This document shows, one piece after another, positions 37,287 through 47,143 of a stretch of DNA of 64,000 bases; positions within the stretch are counted from its first letter, which is position 1, and each line of letters starts with the position of its first letter. The position numbers and the translations under genes were made by a program. The stretch is from Brooklawnia cerclae (lineage in GTDB: Bacteria; Actinomycetota; Actinomycetes; Propionibacteriales; Propionibacteriaceae). The stretch is taken from assembly GCF_011758645.1 (NCBI RefSeq), contig NZ_JAAMOZ010000001.1:1-64000 (forward strand), in the 5' to 3' direction. The notes under the pieces were generated by a model. The model saw nothing but the letters and a program-made list of their open reading frames with translations. It ran no database searches and had not been told where the DNA came from.

Positions 37287-37808
37287 TCAGGAAGCCGTCG
37301 AGCCGCCGTCGGCGTCGAACCGGTCCTGGACGCCCCTGGGAGGCGGAGGGAGATGGGGCGGATTGACCGAACCGCGGCCACGCATGCGTGAGACGTTCCT
37401 CCACAAGGGGAAGAGCAGGATCAGCGCCCAGAAGAACCCGCCGGATCGAAGCACGACGATCGTGACGACCGCAAGAACGACGAGCGAGACGATCCACATC
37501 ACCGAGGGCTGCCAAGCCCGCTCCCGCCGTATCGCCCGACGGCTCGTCCGGTGCGGGTTCACCGGCGGATAGTAGGCATCACCAGCCGTGTACGGGGCGA
37601 CCTGCTGATTCGGGTTCGGCGTCCAGGTCATGGACGACAGCGGCGGCGGGCCATCGGTCAGGGCATCCAACTCGTCGTGATCGGCGGTGTTCAGCGCGAT
37701 CTCGACGCGCCTGTTGAGTTCACCCGCGTCCAGCTGTCCGGCGGCGTGTTGTGCGCGCAGCCCGGCGATGACGCGATCGCGGTCGGCGTCCTCGATGGGC
37801 AGATCCAT
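37287..37808 (-). CDS. DUF1707 (SHOCT-like) membrane protein
   Basis: A 173-residue protein. The first 55 residues are a DUF1707 domain (DRDRVIAGLRAQHAAGQLDAGELNRRVEIAL). A Pro- and Tyr-rich linker follows, then two closely spaced membrane helices (about 102-120 and 124-138), and a basic, Pro-rich tail. DUF1707 is common in actinobacteria and has no firm function; it may bind other proteins through the short helical domain. The gene stands alone and is divergent from lysC. Confidence 0.88.
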   Translation of the reverse strand: MDLPIEDADRDRVIAGLRAQHAAGQLDAGELNRRVEIALNTADHDELDALTDGPPPLSSMTWTPNPNQQVAPYTAGDAYYPPVNPHRTSRRAIRRERAWQPSVMWIVSLVVLAVVTIVVLRSGGFFWALILLFPLWRNVSRMRGRGSVNPPHLPPPPRGVQDRFDADGGSTAS

Positions 37809-37921
37809 TGCTTCAGCCTACCCGGGGCGATGTTCGGGCCATCCGGCCACGCAACGCCCAGCGATAGTGAGTCGCCCGCGGCCGACCGGATAGAGTTGCT
37901 CCCGTTGTCGAGGAGGAACGA

Positions 37922-39217
37922 ATGGCGGAGAACGAGCGAACCGGCAAACGGATCGTCCAGAAGTATGGCGGTTCGTCTGTTGCGGACGCTGACTCGATCA
38001 AGCGTGTCGCCCGGCGGATCCTTGCCGCCAAGCAGGCAGGCAACGATGTGGTCGTCGTCATCTCGGCGATGGGGGACACGACCGACGATCTCATGGACCT
38101 CGCGCAGCAGGTGAGCCCCGATCCCAAGCCGCGAGAGCTCGACATGCTGCTCACCACCGGCGAGCGGCAGTCCGCGGCGCTGCTCGCCATGGCGCTGAAC
38201 GATCTCGGGGCGAGGGCGCTCAGCTATACGGGAAGCCAGGCGGGGGTCATCACGACCGCCCAGCACGGCAACGCCCGCATCATCAACATCACGCCCGGCC
38301 GCATCGAGAAGGCACTGTCGTTGGGTTACATCGCCATCGTGGCCGGGTTCCAGGGGGTGTCGGAGGCGACGAAGGACGTGACCACGCTCGGCCGCGGCGC
38401 GTCCGACACGACGGCCGTCGCTCTGGCCGCCGCGCTGGGGGCGGAGGTCTGCGAGATCTACACCGATGTGGACGGCGTGTTCACCGCCGACCCGCGCATC
38501 GTCAAGGGTGCCCGCCGGATCCCCGAGATCAGCTACGAGGAGATGCTGGAACTGGCAGCGTGCGGCGCCAAGGTGCTGCACCTGCGCTGTGTGGAGTACG
38601 CGCGGCGCGAGGGGGTCGCCGTGCACGTGCGCAGTTCGTTCAGTGACAACCCGGGGACGATCGTGACCGGTCACGCCGATCTGAAGAAGGGGAACGCCAT
38701 GGAAGAGGCAGTCATCAGCGGGGTCGCCCACGATCGCACCGAGGCCAAGATCACGGTCGCCGGCGTGCCCGACCAGGTGGGCAAGGCAGCCGCGATCTTC
38801 CGGATCATCGCGGCGAGCGACATCAACGTCGACATGATCGTGCAGAACGTCTCGGAGGTGGCGACCGGCGCCACCGACATCACCTTCACCATCCCGAAGA
38901 CCGACGGCAAGCGGGCGGTGGACGCGCTGAACGCGGCCCGCGACGAGATCGGCTTCGCCGAGCTGCGCTATGACGACCAGATCGGCAAGGTCGCCGTGGT
39001 CGGCGTGGGCATGCGGACGCACCCCGGTGTGACGGCCAGGTTCTTCGAAGCGCTCGCGAGAGTGGGTGTGAACATATCGATGATCAGCACCTCGGAGATC
39101 CGTATATCGGTCGTCGTCGACGCGGCGGACGTCGATGCGGCCGTACAGGCCGCCCACACCGAATTTGGCCTGGACGGGGCCGAGGAGGCTGTCGTCTACG
39201 CGGGAACGGGGCGGTGA
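37922..39217 (+). CDS. lysC: Aspartate kinase
   Basis: A 431-residue enzyme that starts the aspartate pathway to lysine, threonine and methionine. The kinase motif KYGGSSVAD is at residues 14-22, and [31 protein letters not shown] and the two ACT domains (from about residue 265) are typical of the feedback-regulated actinobacterial form. The ATG has GAGGAGGAA upstream. An in-frame ATG at codon 260 (38699), preceded by GAAGAAGGGG, could start the separate regulatory beta subunit known for related aspartate kinases. The usual neighbour asd is absent; murJ follows with a GTGA overlap. Confidence 0.96.
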   Translation: MAENERTGKRIVQKYGGSSVADADSIKRVARRILAAKQAGNDVVVVISAMGDTTDDLMDLAQQVSPDPKPRELDMLLTTGERQSAALLAMALNDLGARALSYTGSQAGVITTAQHGNARIINITPGRIEKALSLGYIAIVAGFQGVSEATKDVTTLGRGASDTTAVALAAALGAEVCEIYTDVDGVFTADPRIVKGARRIPEISYEEMLELAACGAKVLHLRCVEYARREGVAVHVRSSFSDNPGTIVTGHADLKKGNAMEEAVISGVAHDRTEAKITVAGVPDQVGKAAAIFRIIAASDINVDMIVQNVSEVATGATDITFTIPKTDGKRAVDALNAARDEIGFAELRYDDQIGKVAVVGVGMRTHPGVTARFFEALARVGVNISMISTSEIRISVVVDAADVDAAVQAAHTEFGLDGAEEAVVYAGTGR

Positions 39218-41181
39218 CCGAAGGGCCCCCCACGCCCCCCCGACGCGGCTTCCGGGAAGGAGCCACGCCGGGAGGGTCGCACGCGGGGCCCCCCGCCCGA
39301 CGGGCCGACTACTTCAACCAGGGGTACTTCGATCCGGACGAGACGGCCTATCTGCCCGTCATCGACCCGACGATCGCCCACTTCGTCCCGCCCGCGCCCG
39401 TCGTCCGGCACGACATCGGCTCGCGGGCGTACCGGCCCCTGCATTCCGGGCCGCATCCCTCGGTCGCGCAACGTGCCGTCGACACCGGTGAGGCCCCTGT
39501 CGGCGAGCCCGAGGGCACGGAGGTCCCCGAGTCGCTCGACGAGTCGATCGACAAGGCCGATCGCAAGAATCTGGGACGCAACTCCATCCTCATGGCGTCG
39601 GGGACGCTGGCCAGCCGCGTCCTCGGCATGGTCAACGCGACCCTCCAGGCATGGGTGCTCGGCCAGTCGGTGGCCGCCGATGCCTTCAAGGCTGCGAACA
39701 CTCTGCCGAACTTCATCCTCGTGCTGCTGTCGGGAGGCATCCTCAACGCGATCCTGGTACCCCAGATCACCAAGGCCATGAAGCGGCCGGACGGCGGCAA
39801 GGATTACGTCGACAGGTTGTTGACAGCCACGTTCATGCTTGTCATTGCGGTGGCGGCCCTCTGCACTGCCGGGGCGGCCGTGTTCATCCGGGTGTTCACC
39901 TCGCTGAGTGGGCCGGGGCTGCACCTGGCCATCTCCTTCGCGTTCCTGTGCATGCCCCAGGTGCTCTTCTACGGTGTCTTCGCCGTGCTGGGCAACATCC
40001 TCAACGCGCGCGGCAGCTTCGGAGCGTACGGGTGGGCGCCGGTGGCCAACAACGTGGTGGCCATCATCGGCGAGATCGTCTTCCTGCGGTTGTGGGGTCA
40101 GCAGGACGATCCCACGGTCTGGACCTCCGAGATGGTCTGGGTGCTGGCGGGTACGGCAACGTTCGGCATCCTCATCCAGACGATCGTCCTGCTGCCCTTC
40201 CTGCGACGGACCGGCTTCCGGTGGTCGCCGCGCTGGGGTCTGCGGGGCTACGGCTTCGGGCAGGTGGGACGGTTCGCGGGGCTCACCTTCCTCGCGCTCG
40301 TCATCGCCCAGGGCGGCGGGCTGCTGATCATGAAGGTGGCCACCTACCTTCCGATCAATGCCGGGGACGAGATCTACGTACCCGGCTATGCGGCCTACCA
40401 GAATGCGCTGAGCCTGTTCCAGGTGCCGTACTCCCTCATCGGGATCTCGCTGCTGACGGCATTGTTCCCACAGTTGGCGCGCGCTTGGCAGCGTCGCGAC
40501 GAGCCGGGGGACGATGCCTTCGGCATGCAGGCGCTCCTGCGCAAGGGCCTCACTCTGCCTGCCGTCGGCATCATCCCAGCGAGCGCGGTGCTCATCAGCC
40601 TCGCAGGACCGATCGTCAGCGTCATCTACTTCACCCTCGACCGTGACGAGGCGTCGGCGACCGCTGCGTTGCTGATGGTGATGGCGTCCAGCACTCTGCC
40701 GTACACGATCGCCACCTTGCAGCAGCAGTACTGCTTCGCCACCGAGCAGGGCCGCACCAACTTGTGGATGCAGTGCCTGTCGACCGGTATCCAGGTCACC
40801 TTCGCATTGCTGTCACTCACCGTGCCCGCGCACAACGGCATGGCCGTCCTGTGCCTGGGGATGCTGGTGAGCAATACCACGCTCGCGCTCGTGTTCGTGT
40901 GGTACGCGCGGCGCCAAGTGGGCGGCCTGGGCCTGTCGGACGTGCTCCGGCTCTACGTGCGGCTGGGGTTGGCGTCCGTGATCGGGGGGCTGGCGGCCTG
41001 GGGGACGAGCGTCCTGGTGCTGTCGTTCGGCGAGGCATGGGCCTGGCAGGCGCTCGCTCTCGGCCTGGGTGCGCTGGTGTTCGTGGCGGTGTTCACGCTC
41101 GCGGCCAGGATCATGCACATCACCGAGTACTTCGATCTGCTCAACCCGGTGCTGCGCCGCCTGCACCTTCCCCAGTTGTAG
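39214..41181 (+). CDS. murJ: Lipid II flippase MurJ family protein
   Basis: A 655-residue polytopic protein of the MurJ/MviN group with about 14 membrane segments beginning near residue 125. The first 110 residues are soluble, Pro-rich and low in order. Conserved features are [40 protein letters not shown] and the [13 protein letters not shown] stretch. It moves the peptidoglycan precursor lipid II across the membrane. The GTG start overlaps the lysC stop, an unusual gene partnership for murJ. The long N-terminus is common in actinobacterial forms. Confidence 0.93.
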   Translation: MTEGPPTPPRRGFREGATPGGSHAGPPARRADYFNQGYFDPDETAYLPVIDPTIAHFVPPAPVVRHDIGSRAYRPLHSGPHPSVAQRAVDTGEAPVGEPEGTEVPESLDESIDKADRKNLGRNSILMASGTLASRVLGMVNATLQAWVLGQSVAADAFKAANTLPNFILVLLSGGILNAILVPQITKAMKRPDGGKDYVDRLLTATFMLVIAVAALCTAGAAVFIRVFTSLSGPGLHLAISFAFLCMPQVLFYGVFAVLGNILNARGSFGAYGWAPVANNVVAIIGEIVFLRLWGQQDDPTVWTSEMVWVLAGTATFGILIQTIVLLPFLRRTGFRWSPRWGLRGYGFGQVGRFAGLTFLALVIAQGGGLLIMKVATYLPINAGDEIYVPGYAAYQNALSLFQVPYSLIGISLLTALFPQLARAWQRRDEPGDDAFGMQALLRKGLTLPAVGIIPASAVLISLAGPIVSVIYFTLDRDEASATAALLMVMASSTLPYTIATLQQQYCFATEQGRTNLWMQCLSTGIQVTFALLSLTVPAHNGMAVLCLGMLVSNTTLALVFVWYARRQVGGLGLSDVLRLYVRLGLASVIGGLAAWGTSVLVLSFGEAWAWQALALGLGALVFVAVFTLAARIMHITEYFDLLNPVLRRLHLPQL

Positions 41182-41318
41182 GCGAACTCGGCTGTAGCCG
41201 GCGTCGGCTGTAGACGGTGGCCTGATGGCGCCGGCTGTGGGGGTGGCCCCGGCTGCAGGTGGTTTTGGCGGCTGTAGGTGATCCCGGCGCTGCGCAGCCG
41301 GACAGCTGGCCTTCTCCA

Positions 41319-41436
41319 CGCGGCCCGCCTGACCTCGCGCGGGTCTCGTGTTCTTCACGCGGGTGCTGTGTGCTCCCGCGGGCGTTGTACGACCCGCGGG
41401 AAGTGACGGCGCCCGCGCGAGGTCAGGCGGGCCGCG
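41319..41436. repeat. Foldback element with 25-bp perfect arms, holding 74-bp repeat copy 2
   Basis: The arms 41319-41343 and 41412-41436 are exact 25-base inverse copies 68 bases apart. The segment 41348-41421 is the second copy of the 74-bp repeat at 28800. Its inside has a roughly 19-base periodicity in which each unit starts with CGCGGG. It lies between the convergent murJ and DUF4272 genes. Confidence 0.8.
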
Positions 41437-41502
41437 TGAACGGGGTGAGGGCGCGTGAACGGGGGTGGGGGTGCGTGAACGGGGTGGGGGTGCGCGTGAA
41501 CA
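41434..41502. repeat. Short tandem repeat, GCGTGAACGGGGTG units
   Basis: Three complete units plus a partial unit of GCGTGAACGGGGTGGGGGT (17-22 bases each, slightly uneven) follow the foldback element directly. The gap 41182-41563 also has several GGCTGTAG motifs near its left edge and no gene. Confidence 0.7.
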
Positions 41503-41563
41503 AGAGCGAAGCTGGGCCCGGTGGGCCCGGGCGAGAGGTCTGCCCGCGTCCCGGATCGGAGCC

Positions 41564-42619
41564 TCAGGCCAGCGGGCCCTGCAGCAGGCGATCCCAGGTG
41601 TCGGCGTCGTCCCAGGCCAGCGAGCCGTTCGTGAGCCAGCTGATCGCGGCCAGGCGCTCGGCGACGACCTCGCCGTCGGTGTCGGGCACCACGGTGCCGC
41701 CGTACAGCTGCTGCTCGGTCAGTGCCCATCCCATGGAGTGCAGGCATTCGTACTCGTCCAGCAACTCGCCGACGGGACGCAACTCCAGCTCTTCGAGGAA
41801 GGCCGTCTCGCCGGCCGACAGGACGAGCTGTTTCACCTGATCGGTCGTGCAGCTGTGCGACGGCCATTCGAGCGTGGTGCGATCGATGGCCCACAGCAGC
41901 TCGAGGGCCGATTCGATTCTCCAGGTCAGTTGCAGGGCCTGCTGCTCGTCCCGTTGCTCGAAGAGGTCGCGCTCGGCCGGGCTCATGGCGGCGAACCCCT
42001 GCGGGAACGACCACTGCATGGCCTCGGGGTCGAGCGGGTTCCCCCCGGCCAGCGAGGACGCGAAGTCCGAGACGAGGACGAGGGCGAGAATGCGCAGCCC
42101 GACGGCCTCGGCGGATCGGGGGACGACCTCGCTCTCGGCGCGCACCGGGGGAACCGCCGCCGGCACGGGGATGCTCCTGGCGCTCGCGAGCCACTGGCGA
42201 ACCCGTTCGCCGCGCTCGCGGGCCTCGGGCACCACGGGTACTTCGCCGGACGCGTCCCCGTGCGGGCCGGGCAGCAGCGGACGACCGCGTCCGTCCAGCA
42301 CCGCACCGTCGATCACCAGCACGGCGTTGGCCTGCTTCGCCCAGCTGGTCAGGTCGGAGAGCTGGTCGGGATCGTCCGCGTCGATGGTGAACGAGTACCA
42401 GCGCTGCACGTCGCGGACATGCCGTAGGAGAGCGTCGGTGCCCACCGTGACACTTCCGGCGGCCGCCGCCTCGACGTAGTCCTCGAAGTCGCGCAGGTGG
42501 TCCTCGAAGGCTTGGTCGGGCCCGTCCCCGGCGGTCCAACGTGCGCGCTCGGCGGGGTCGGCAAAGCTGTGGGTGCAGCTGCCGCGCCGCGTCGAGTACG
42601 CATTGATCAGCATGGCCAT
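41564..42619 (-). CDS. DUF4272-like protein
   Basis: A 351-residue cytosolic protein. The C-terminal half (about 165-350) resembles DUF4272: AVGLRILALVLVSDF, PEERDLF-like SPAERDLFEQ, an ALELLWAIDR helix and a GWALTEQQL segment. The N-terminal part is separate and unfamiliar, with several Trp and aromatic residues. The family has no known activity. The ATG at 42619 is used; an ATG at 42613 is equally possible. It stands alone between murJ and the carboxylate carrier. Confidence 0.7.
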   Translation of the reverse strand: MAMLINAYSTRRGSCTHSFADPAERARWTAGDGPDQAFEDHLRDFEDYVEAAAAGSVTVGTDALLRHVRDVQRWYSFTIDADDPDQLSDLTSWAKQANAVLVIDGAVLDGRGRPLLPGPHGDASGEVPVVPEARERGERVRQWLASARSIPVPAAVPPVRAESEVVPRSAEAVGLRILALVLVSDFASSLAGGNPLDPEAMQWSFPQGFAAMSPAERDLFEQRDEQQALQLTWRIESALELLWAIDRTTLEWPSHSCTTDQVKQLVLSAGETAFLEELELRPVGELLDEYECLHSMGWALTEQQLYGGTVVPDTDGEVVAERLAAISWLTNGSLAWDDADTWDRLLQGPLA

Positions 42620-42703
42620 AGCCTATGCGGCGGTCAGACGCCTCGTGGCCCGACACCCGACGAGGCTACGACCTTTGCTCTGCGCGAACTGCCGGGAGCC
42701 TAC

Positions 42704-42739
42704 CCGGTTGCCCCGCGCGGATGCGCCCGGGGCAACCGG
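42704..42739 (-). terminator. Terminator of the MatC-like carrier gene
   Basis: CCGGTTGCCCC (42704-42714) and GGGGCAACCGG (42729-42739) form a perfect 11-bp stem immediately after the carrier stop at 42750 (reading on the minus strand). Confidence 0.7.
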
Positions 42740-42749
42740 ATCGAGGCCG

Positions 42750-44048
42750 TCACAGCCCGAGCACTCCGAAGCAGACGAGGCAGATGATCGCTCCGACCAC
42801 CGCCATCGACAGGCCCCAGAACAGCAGGTGACGGAAGAGCTTGGCCTTGTCCTCGTGCTCGGCGGCGCACGCGAGGCACAGCGCGCCGAAGACCGACAGG
42901 GGAGAGGTGTCGACCAGGTGGGCGCCGACGTTGATCGACGAGATGAGCGAGATCGGGTCCCCTCCCCCGATCTCCTGGATGATGCCCGGGACCATCGGCA
43001 GGAACGTGGGCATGACCACGCCCGACGAGCTGGAATAGGCCGAGACGACACCGCTGACCAGGGCGAGGACGCCGGTGACGGTGATGGGGTTGGAGATGGC
43101 GCCGATCGAGTTGGCGATCACCGCCAGGCCTCCGGCCTGGTCCATGATGCCGATCAGCAGCGACATGCCGCAGACCATGACGATGACGCCCCAGGGCATC
43201 TCCTTGATCGCCTGCGAGTCGTCGGCGATGCCCAGCAGGAGGAACGCGGCGCTGATGAAGAAGGCGGTCATCCCGACGTCCCACTTGAAGAAGATGACCA
43301 TGACGATGAGCACGACCATCCCGGCCAGGGTGGACCACTGCTTCGGGGTGAACGGCTCGGGTTTCGGGGCGATCTCGTCGATGTCGATGCCGCCGCTCTT
43401 CTGTTTGCGCATCCAGGCCCCGCCGCCGAGCAGGAAGAACCCTCCCAGGTTGACGACGCTCTGGGCGATCTCGGAGTTGAAGTACATCTTCCAGCCGATC
43501 CCGGGCAGCTGGTCCTCGGTGATCCCGAGTTGCGGGGCCATGGCGGCGATCAGGCTGTTGGAGATGATCCCGGTCGGCGCGATGGGTGAGAACGCGGCGC
43601 CGTCCGCCGCCCCGACGATCAGCAGGGTCATGGCGAAGGCGGGCAACCCGATTCGTCCGGCGATCGCCATCGCGGTGGGTGCCAGCAGGGCGACGGTGGC
43701 GATGTTGCCCGGCCCGATCGTGGTGATCGCGGTCACCAGGAGGAAGAGCGTGAGGGGGATGAACGCGGTGTTCGTCCTTGCCAGCCGCACGGTATGGGCG
43801 GTCAGCTTCTCCATCGTGCCGTTCACCTGCGCGCAGGAGAACATGAAGGTGACGCCGGTCAACGTCATGAACAGGCTGATCGGCCAGCTCGCGAAGGTCT
43901 CCGACAACTTCATGCCGAGCAACGCCATGCCGATGGCGATGCCGGCGGCGATCGCGAGGATGCCGACGTTCATGTCCCGGAAGCAGGAGATGATCACGAT
44001 GACGGCCAGCGCTATGAGCGACACGAGTGCCGCGGTGGATATTCCCAC
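42750..44048 (-). CDS. MatC/SLC13-like carboxylate transporter
   Basis: A 432-residue membrane protein with about 11-12 hydrophobic segments arranged as two inverted halves. Motifs such as TTIGPGNIATVALLAP in the first half and AYSSSSGVVMPTFLP in the second match the substrate-binding hairpin loops of ion-transporter-superfamily carriers, and the N-terminus resembles the dicarboxylate carrier MatC. A sodium- or proton-coupled di- or tricarboxylate is the likely cargo. The GTG start has AGGAAA upstream. The gene is monocistronic and followed by a terminator. Confidence 0.8.
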   Translation of the reverse strand: MGISTAALVSLIALAVIVIISCFRDMNVGILAIAAGIAIGMALLGMKLSETFASWPISLFMTLTGVTFMFSCAQVNGTMEKLTAHTVRLARTNTAFIPLTLFLLVTAITTIGPGNIATVALLAPTAMAIAGRIGLPAFAMTLLIVGAADGAAFSPIAPTGIISNSLIAAMAPQLGITEDQLPGIGWKMYFNSEIAQSVVNLGGFFLLGGGAWMRKQKSGGIDIDEIAPKPEPFTPKQWSTLAGMVVLIVMVIFFKWDVGMTAFFISAAFLLLGIADDSQAIKEMPWGVIVMVCGMSLLIGIMDQAGGLAVIANSIGAISNPITVTGVLALVSGVVSAYSSSSGVVMPTFLPMVPGIIQEIGGGDPISLISSINVGAHLVDTSPLSVFGALCLACAAEHEDKAKLFRHLLFWGLSMAVVGAIICLVCFGVLGL

Positions 44049-44407
44049 GGGAGTTTCCTAACTGTGAGGGGTGTGCTCCGGTGATCCGGCTTCGTTGCCG
44101 GTGGGAGCAACCCGTCGTCGAACCGGTGCCACTGGTCCGTCCGTGGGTATGCCGCGAGCGATCTGGTAGGGGTGCCACCGTCTCGGGCACGAGGATTCGG
44201 CGGAAGCGGTTCCCTGTCGGCCACGACGTGGCGGTGCGGGGCAGCGGTGGTCGGCTTGCCGACGCGGCCAGGAGCCTTGGGGAACGTCGTCGTTCCATGA
44301 CAACACGCTTTCGGAACTCTCGAGCGAAGAGAATGGTCCGACCGAACGGGTCGCTCAGAATCTAGCAGGCGTCCGGTTCATGCGGGCGGCTTTATATGAG
44401 GCACATC

Positions 44408-44426
44408 ACGGTCAAGTCTTGACCGT
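44408..44426. promoter_or_regulatory. Candidate operator upstream of the MatC-like gene
   Basis: ACGGTCAA-GTC-TTGACCGT is a perfect 8-bp palindrome with a three-base centre, next to the AT-rich TATAAA on the minus strand. This is a plausible -10 region for the carrier gene 360 bases downstream. It is the only clear motif in the gap 44049-44500, which has no gene I can support. Confidence 0.4.
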
Positions 44427-44500
44427 CGGCGGGGTGCGGCGAGTCGACCCGGGCGGCCGGCGTCCACGCCCCGGCGGAGGAGCCGGGCGTACTGGCGGGG

Positions 44501-45946
44501 TCAGTAGTGGCTCACCACGACGGTGCCCATCGGGGCCCAGTCGTAGATGAACTTCGCGGAGCTGACGGGCAGGTTCACACAGCCGTGCGATCCTCCCGGG
44601 CCGCTCCAGCCGAACGAGTCGCGCCACGGTGCGCCGTGGAAGGCGATCGATCCGGTGAAGTAGGTGACCCAGGGGATACCCGGGGCCACGTAGGGCGTCC
44701 CGTCCGGGTTGGTGCCGCGCATCGTCTGCACGTCGTACTTCAGATAGACGCGGAAGGTGCCGGTGGGGGTCGGCATCTCCGGCATCCCCGGGACCATGGC
44801 CATCGGGCCGGACACGACTGTCGCACCCTCGTAGGCGGTCACGGAGTTCGAGCTCAGGTCGACGTCGAGCCATTTCTCGCCCGGCGCGGCCTGGTAGACG
44901 AGGTTCTGCGCGCCTTCGGCGATCAGGCGGTCCTCGTAGGTCGGCTCGGTCGCGTCGTAACTGAGCGCACCCGAATACGGGACTCCTGCCTGCAGGGCGG
45001 CGACGGCCTCGCTGGTCACCGCGTCGGTGTTGGTGGCCGCGTAACCCGTCTGGCCCTCCTGCGAGATCGAGACGACCTCGCCGCGTTCGTTCACGTTGCG
45101 GACGCCCGCGACGGGCGCGATCTCGGTGGCCTCGCCGACCGAGGCGATCCAGGCGCCCACGCGTGCCCCGTCGACGGCCGGCTGCGGGTCGGCGGTGTCG
45201 AGGGCAGGCAGTGCCACCCAGCCGACCTTCTCGGTGGCCGACGCGGCGTGGATCTCGCCTCTTCCGTCGACGGCCACGTCCAGTGACACCAGGCCGTTGG
45301 CCGCGTCCGCCACCTTCTGCGCCTTCTCGGTCGACACCAGCGGCTCGACCGATGTGGGCGACAGGACGACGTCGGTCGACGTCAGGGTGGCCGCAGCCGC
45401 GGTCGCGGCCTCGATCAGCGGCCCTGCGTCCACACTGATGCCTGCCTGAGCAGGGGTGACGGCGAACGACGCACCGTCGGCGGCGACGGACACGGTCGCG
45501 TCTCTCGCCGGGGCGCTGGCATCGCCGACCAGGCCGTCGACAACCTGCTGCGCCCTGGAGTCGTCGAAGCTGACCACGATCGGCACGTCACGGCCGGCGG
45601 TCAGCGCCGACAGGCGGCTGCCGAGTTGGCCGTTGGCCTCGAACGCGTTGGCGATGGTGGCCTCGGCGTCCACGACGGCGCCGAGATCGGCCAGTGTGAA
45701 CGTGGTCGTCCGGCCATCGAGCGTCACGTCGATGCCGACGTCCGCGGCGCGTTGCGACAGCGCGGCGGCGGCCTGCTCGGCCGTCTGCCCCGTGACCGAG
45801 GTCCCGGCCACGGTCACACCCGGCAGCCCGCGGCCCGAGAAGTACGTGGCGTACGCGGTGGTGGCGCCGGCCAGCCCGACGACGACCACGGCCGCCGTCC
45901 CCAGCGCGATGCGGCGACGCGTGAAGATGCTCCGTTTCACGCGCAC
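44501..45946 (-). CDS. L,D-transpeptidase with peptidoglycan-binding-like repeats
   Basis: A 481-residue cell-wall enzyme. A basic N-terminus and one membrane anchor (about residues 13-35) precede two PG_binding_4-type repeats (about 40-280). The C-terminal 130 residues are a YkuD domain with His437 (AFHG) and the catalytic Ser453-His454-Gly455-Cys456 in SHGCVNLP. It forms 3-3 cross-links in peptidoglycan or attaches proteins. The start is a GTG at 45946, with another GTG six bases later. The protein ends only a few residues after the catalytic motif, which is normal for this family. Confidence 0.94.
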   Translation of the reverse strand: MRVKRSIFTRRRIALGTAAVVVVGLAGATTAYATYFSGRGLPGVTVAGTSVTGQTAEQAAAALSQRAADVGIDVTLDGRTTTFTLADLGAVVDAEATIANAFEANGQLGSRLSALTAGRDVPIVVSFDDSRAQQVVDGLVGDASAPARDATVSVAADGASFAVTPAQAGISVDAGPLIEAATAAAATLTSTDVVLSPTSVEPLVSTEKAQKVADAANGLVSLDVAVDGRGEIHAASATEKVGWVALPALDTADPQPAVDGARVGAWIASVGEATEIAPVAGVRNVNERGEVVSISQEGQTGYAATNTDAVTSEAVAALQAGVPYSGALSYDATEPTYEDRLIAEGAQNLVYQAAPGEKWLDVDLSSNSVTAYEGATVVSGPMAMVPGMPEMPTPTGTFRVYLKYDVQTMRGTNPDGTPYVAPGIPWVTYFTGSIAFHGAPWRDSFGWSGPGGSHGCVNLPVSSAKFIYDWAPMGTVVVSHY

Positions 45947-46008
45947 AGCCTAAGTTCAACTGGGTTCAGGCATCCAGACCTTTGTGGCCGACGATGGCTG
46001 GGGCCGGG

Positions 46009-46908
46009 TCAGTCGGCGTGGACGTCGCGTCCCGCGCTGTGGTCGCGGAGGGCATCGACGACGAAGATCACCAAGGCGACCCAGATGATCGAGAACCCGA
46101 GCCAGCGCGCCGGGGGCATCTGCTCGCCGATGATCAGCCATCCGATGAGGAACTGCAGGATCGGGGCGACGTACTGCAGGATGCCCATCGTCGACAGCCG
46201 GACGCGTGCGGTGGCCGCCGCGAACAGCAGCAGGGGGATGGCCGTGACGGGGCCGGCCAGCGCCATCAGCGCCCCGTAGCCGCTGAGCGGGTTCACCGTG
46301 CCCTGGCCGACCGCTGCCAGCCAGGCAAGGTAGGCGATGGCGAACGGGGTGGCCGCGCACGATTCCACGGTGAGCCCGGCCAGCGGGGGAACCGCGGCCC
46401 CGACCCGCTTCTTGAGCAGACCGTACAGGCCGAAGGTCAGCGCCAGGCCGATGGCCACCCAGGGGACACGGCCGTAGGCGACGATGAGGACGACGACGGC
46501 CAGCGTCCCGATGCCGAAGGCCACCCATTGCAGACGACGCATCCGCTCACCCAGCAGCACCACCCCGAAGGTGGCGTTCACGAGGGGATTGATGAAATAA
46601 CCGAGGGCGGCGTCGATCGCGAAGCCGTTGTTCACACCCCAGACGTAGAGCGTCCAGTTTCCCGCGACGAGGATGCCGGCCAGTGCGAGGACGATGGTCG
46701 CGCGCCGATTCGCGAGCACCCGGCGCACCTGCCGCCACTGCCGGAGCACCGCGAGTGCGAGCAGGCAGAACACCAGCGAGCAGATCACCCGGTAGGCGAC
46801 GATCTCGAATGCGCCCGACCGGGTCAGCAACTGGAAGTAGAGCGGGAACATGCCCCATAGGAAATACGCGATGAAGCCGTACCAGACGCCCCGGCGGTTG
46901 TTGTCCAC
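46009..46908 (-). CDS. rarD: EamA/RarD-family transporter
   Basis: A 299-residue protein with ten predicted membrane segments. GVWYGFIAYFLWGMFPLYF at the start and GNWTLYVWGVNNGF near residue 85 identify the RarD subgroup of the drug/metabolite transporter superfamily. The substrate is unknown. The GTG start lies directly on the purine-rich GGAG, which is too close for an ideal ribosome site, so the exact start is uncertain. It is divergent from the transporter operon at 47144. Confidence 0.92.
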   Translation of the reverse strand: MDNNRRGVWYGFIAYFLWGMFPLYFQLLTRSGAFEIVAYRVICSLVFCLLALAVLRQWRQVRRVLANRRATIVLALAGILVAGNWTLYVWGVNNGFAIDAALGYFINPLVNATFGVVLLGERMRRLQWVAFGIGTLAVVVLIVAYGRVPWVAIGLALTFGLYGLLKKRVGAAVPPLAGLTVESCAATPFAIAYLAWLAAVGQGTVNPLSGYGALMALAGPVTAIPLLLFAAATARVRLSTMGILQYVAPILQFLIGWLIIGEQMPPARWLGFSIIWVALVIFVVDALRDHSAGRDVHAD

Positions 46909-47143
46909 CTCCGAATACTCGCATGGTGCCGACGGTCTGTGCCTGCCGGTTCATGGATGGCGCAGTCATCTCCGGGCCCGCGACGGGGTGCTCTCGCGGG
47001 GAGCCGGCCCGATTGACCGAACTGATATGGCAGTCGTAGCATCCAAACTGAATCACACATCGCTGTGGCGGCGCCGCCCGCCGTACACGTGACCACGAGG
47101 GTCACCCGGCGCGGCGCTGTTGTCTCGTGGAGGGAGTTCTGCC

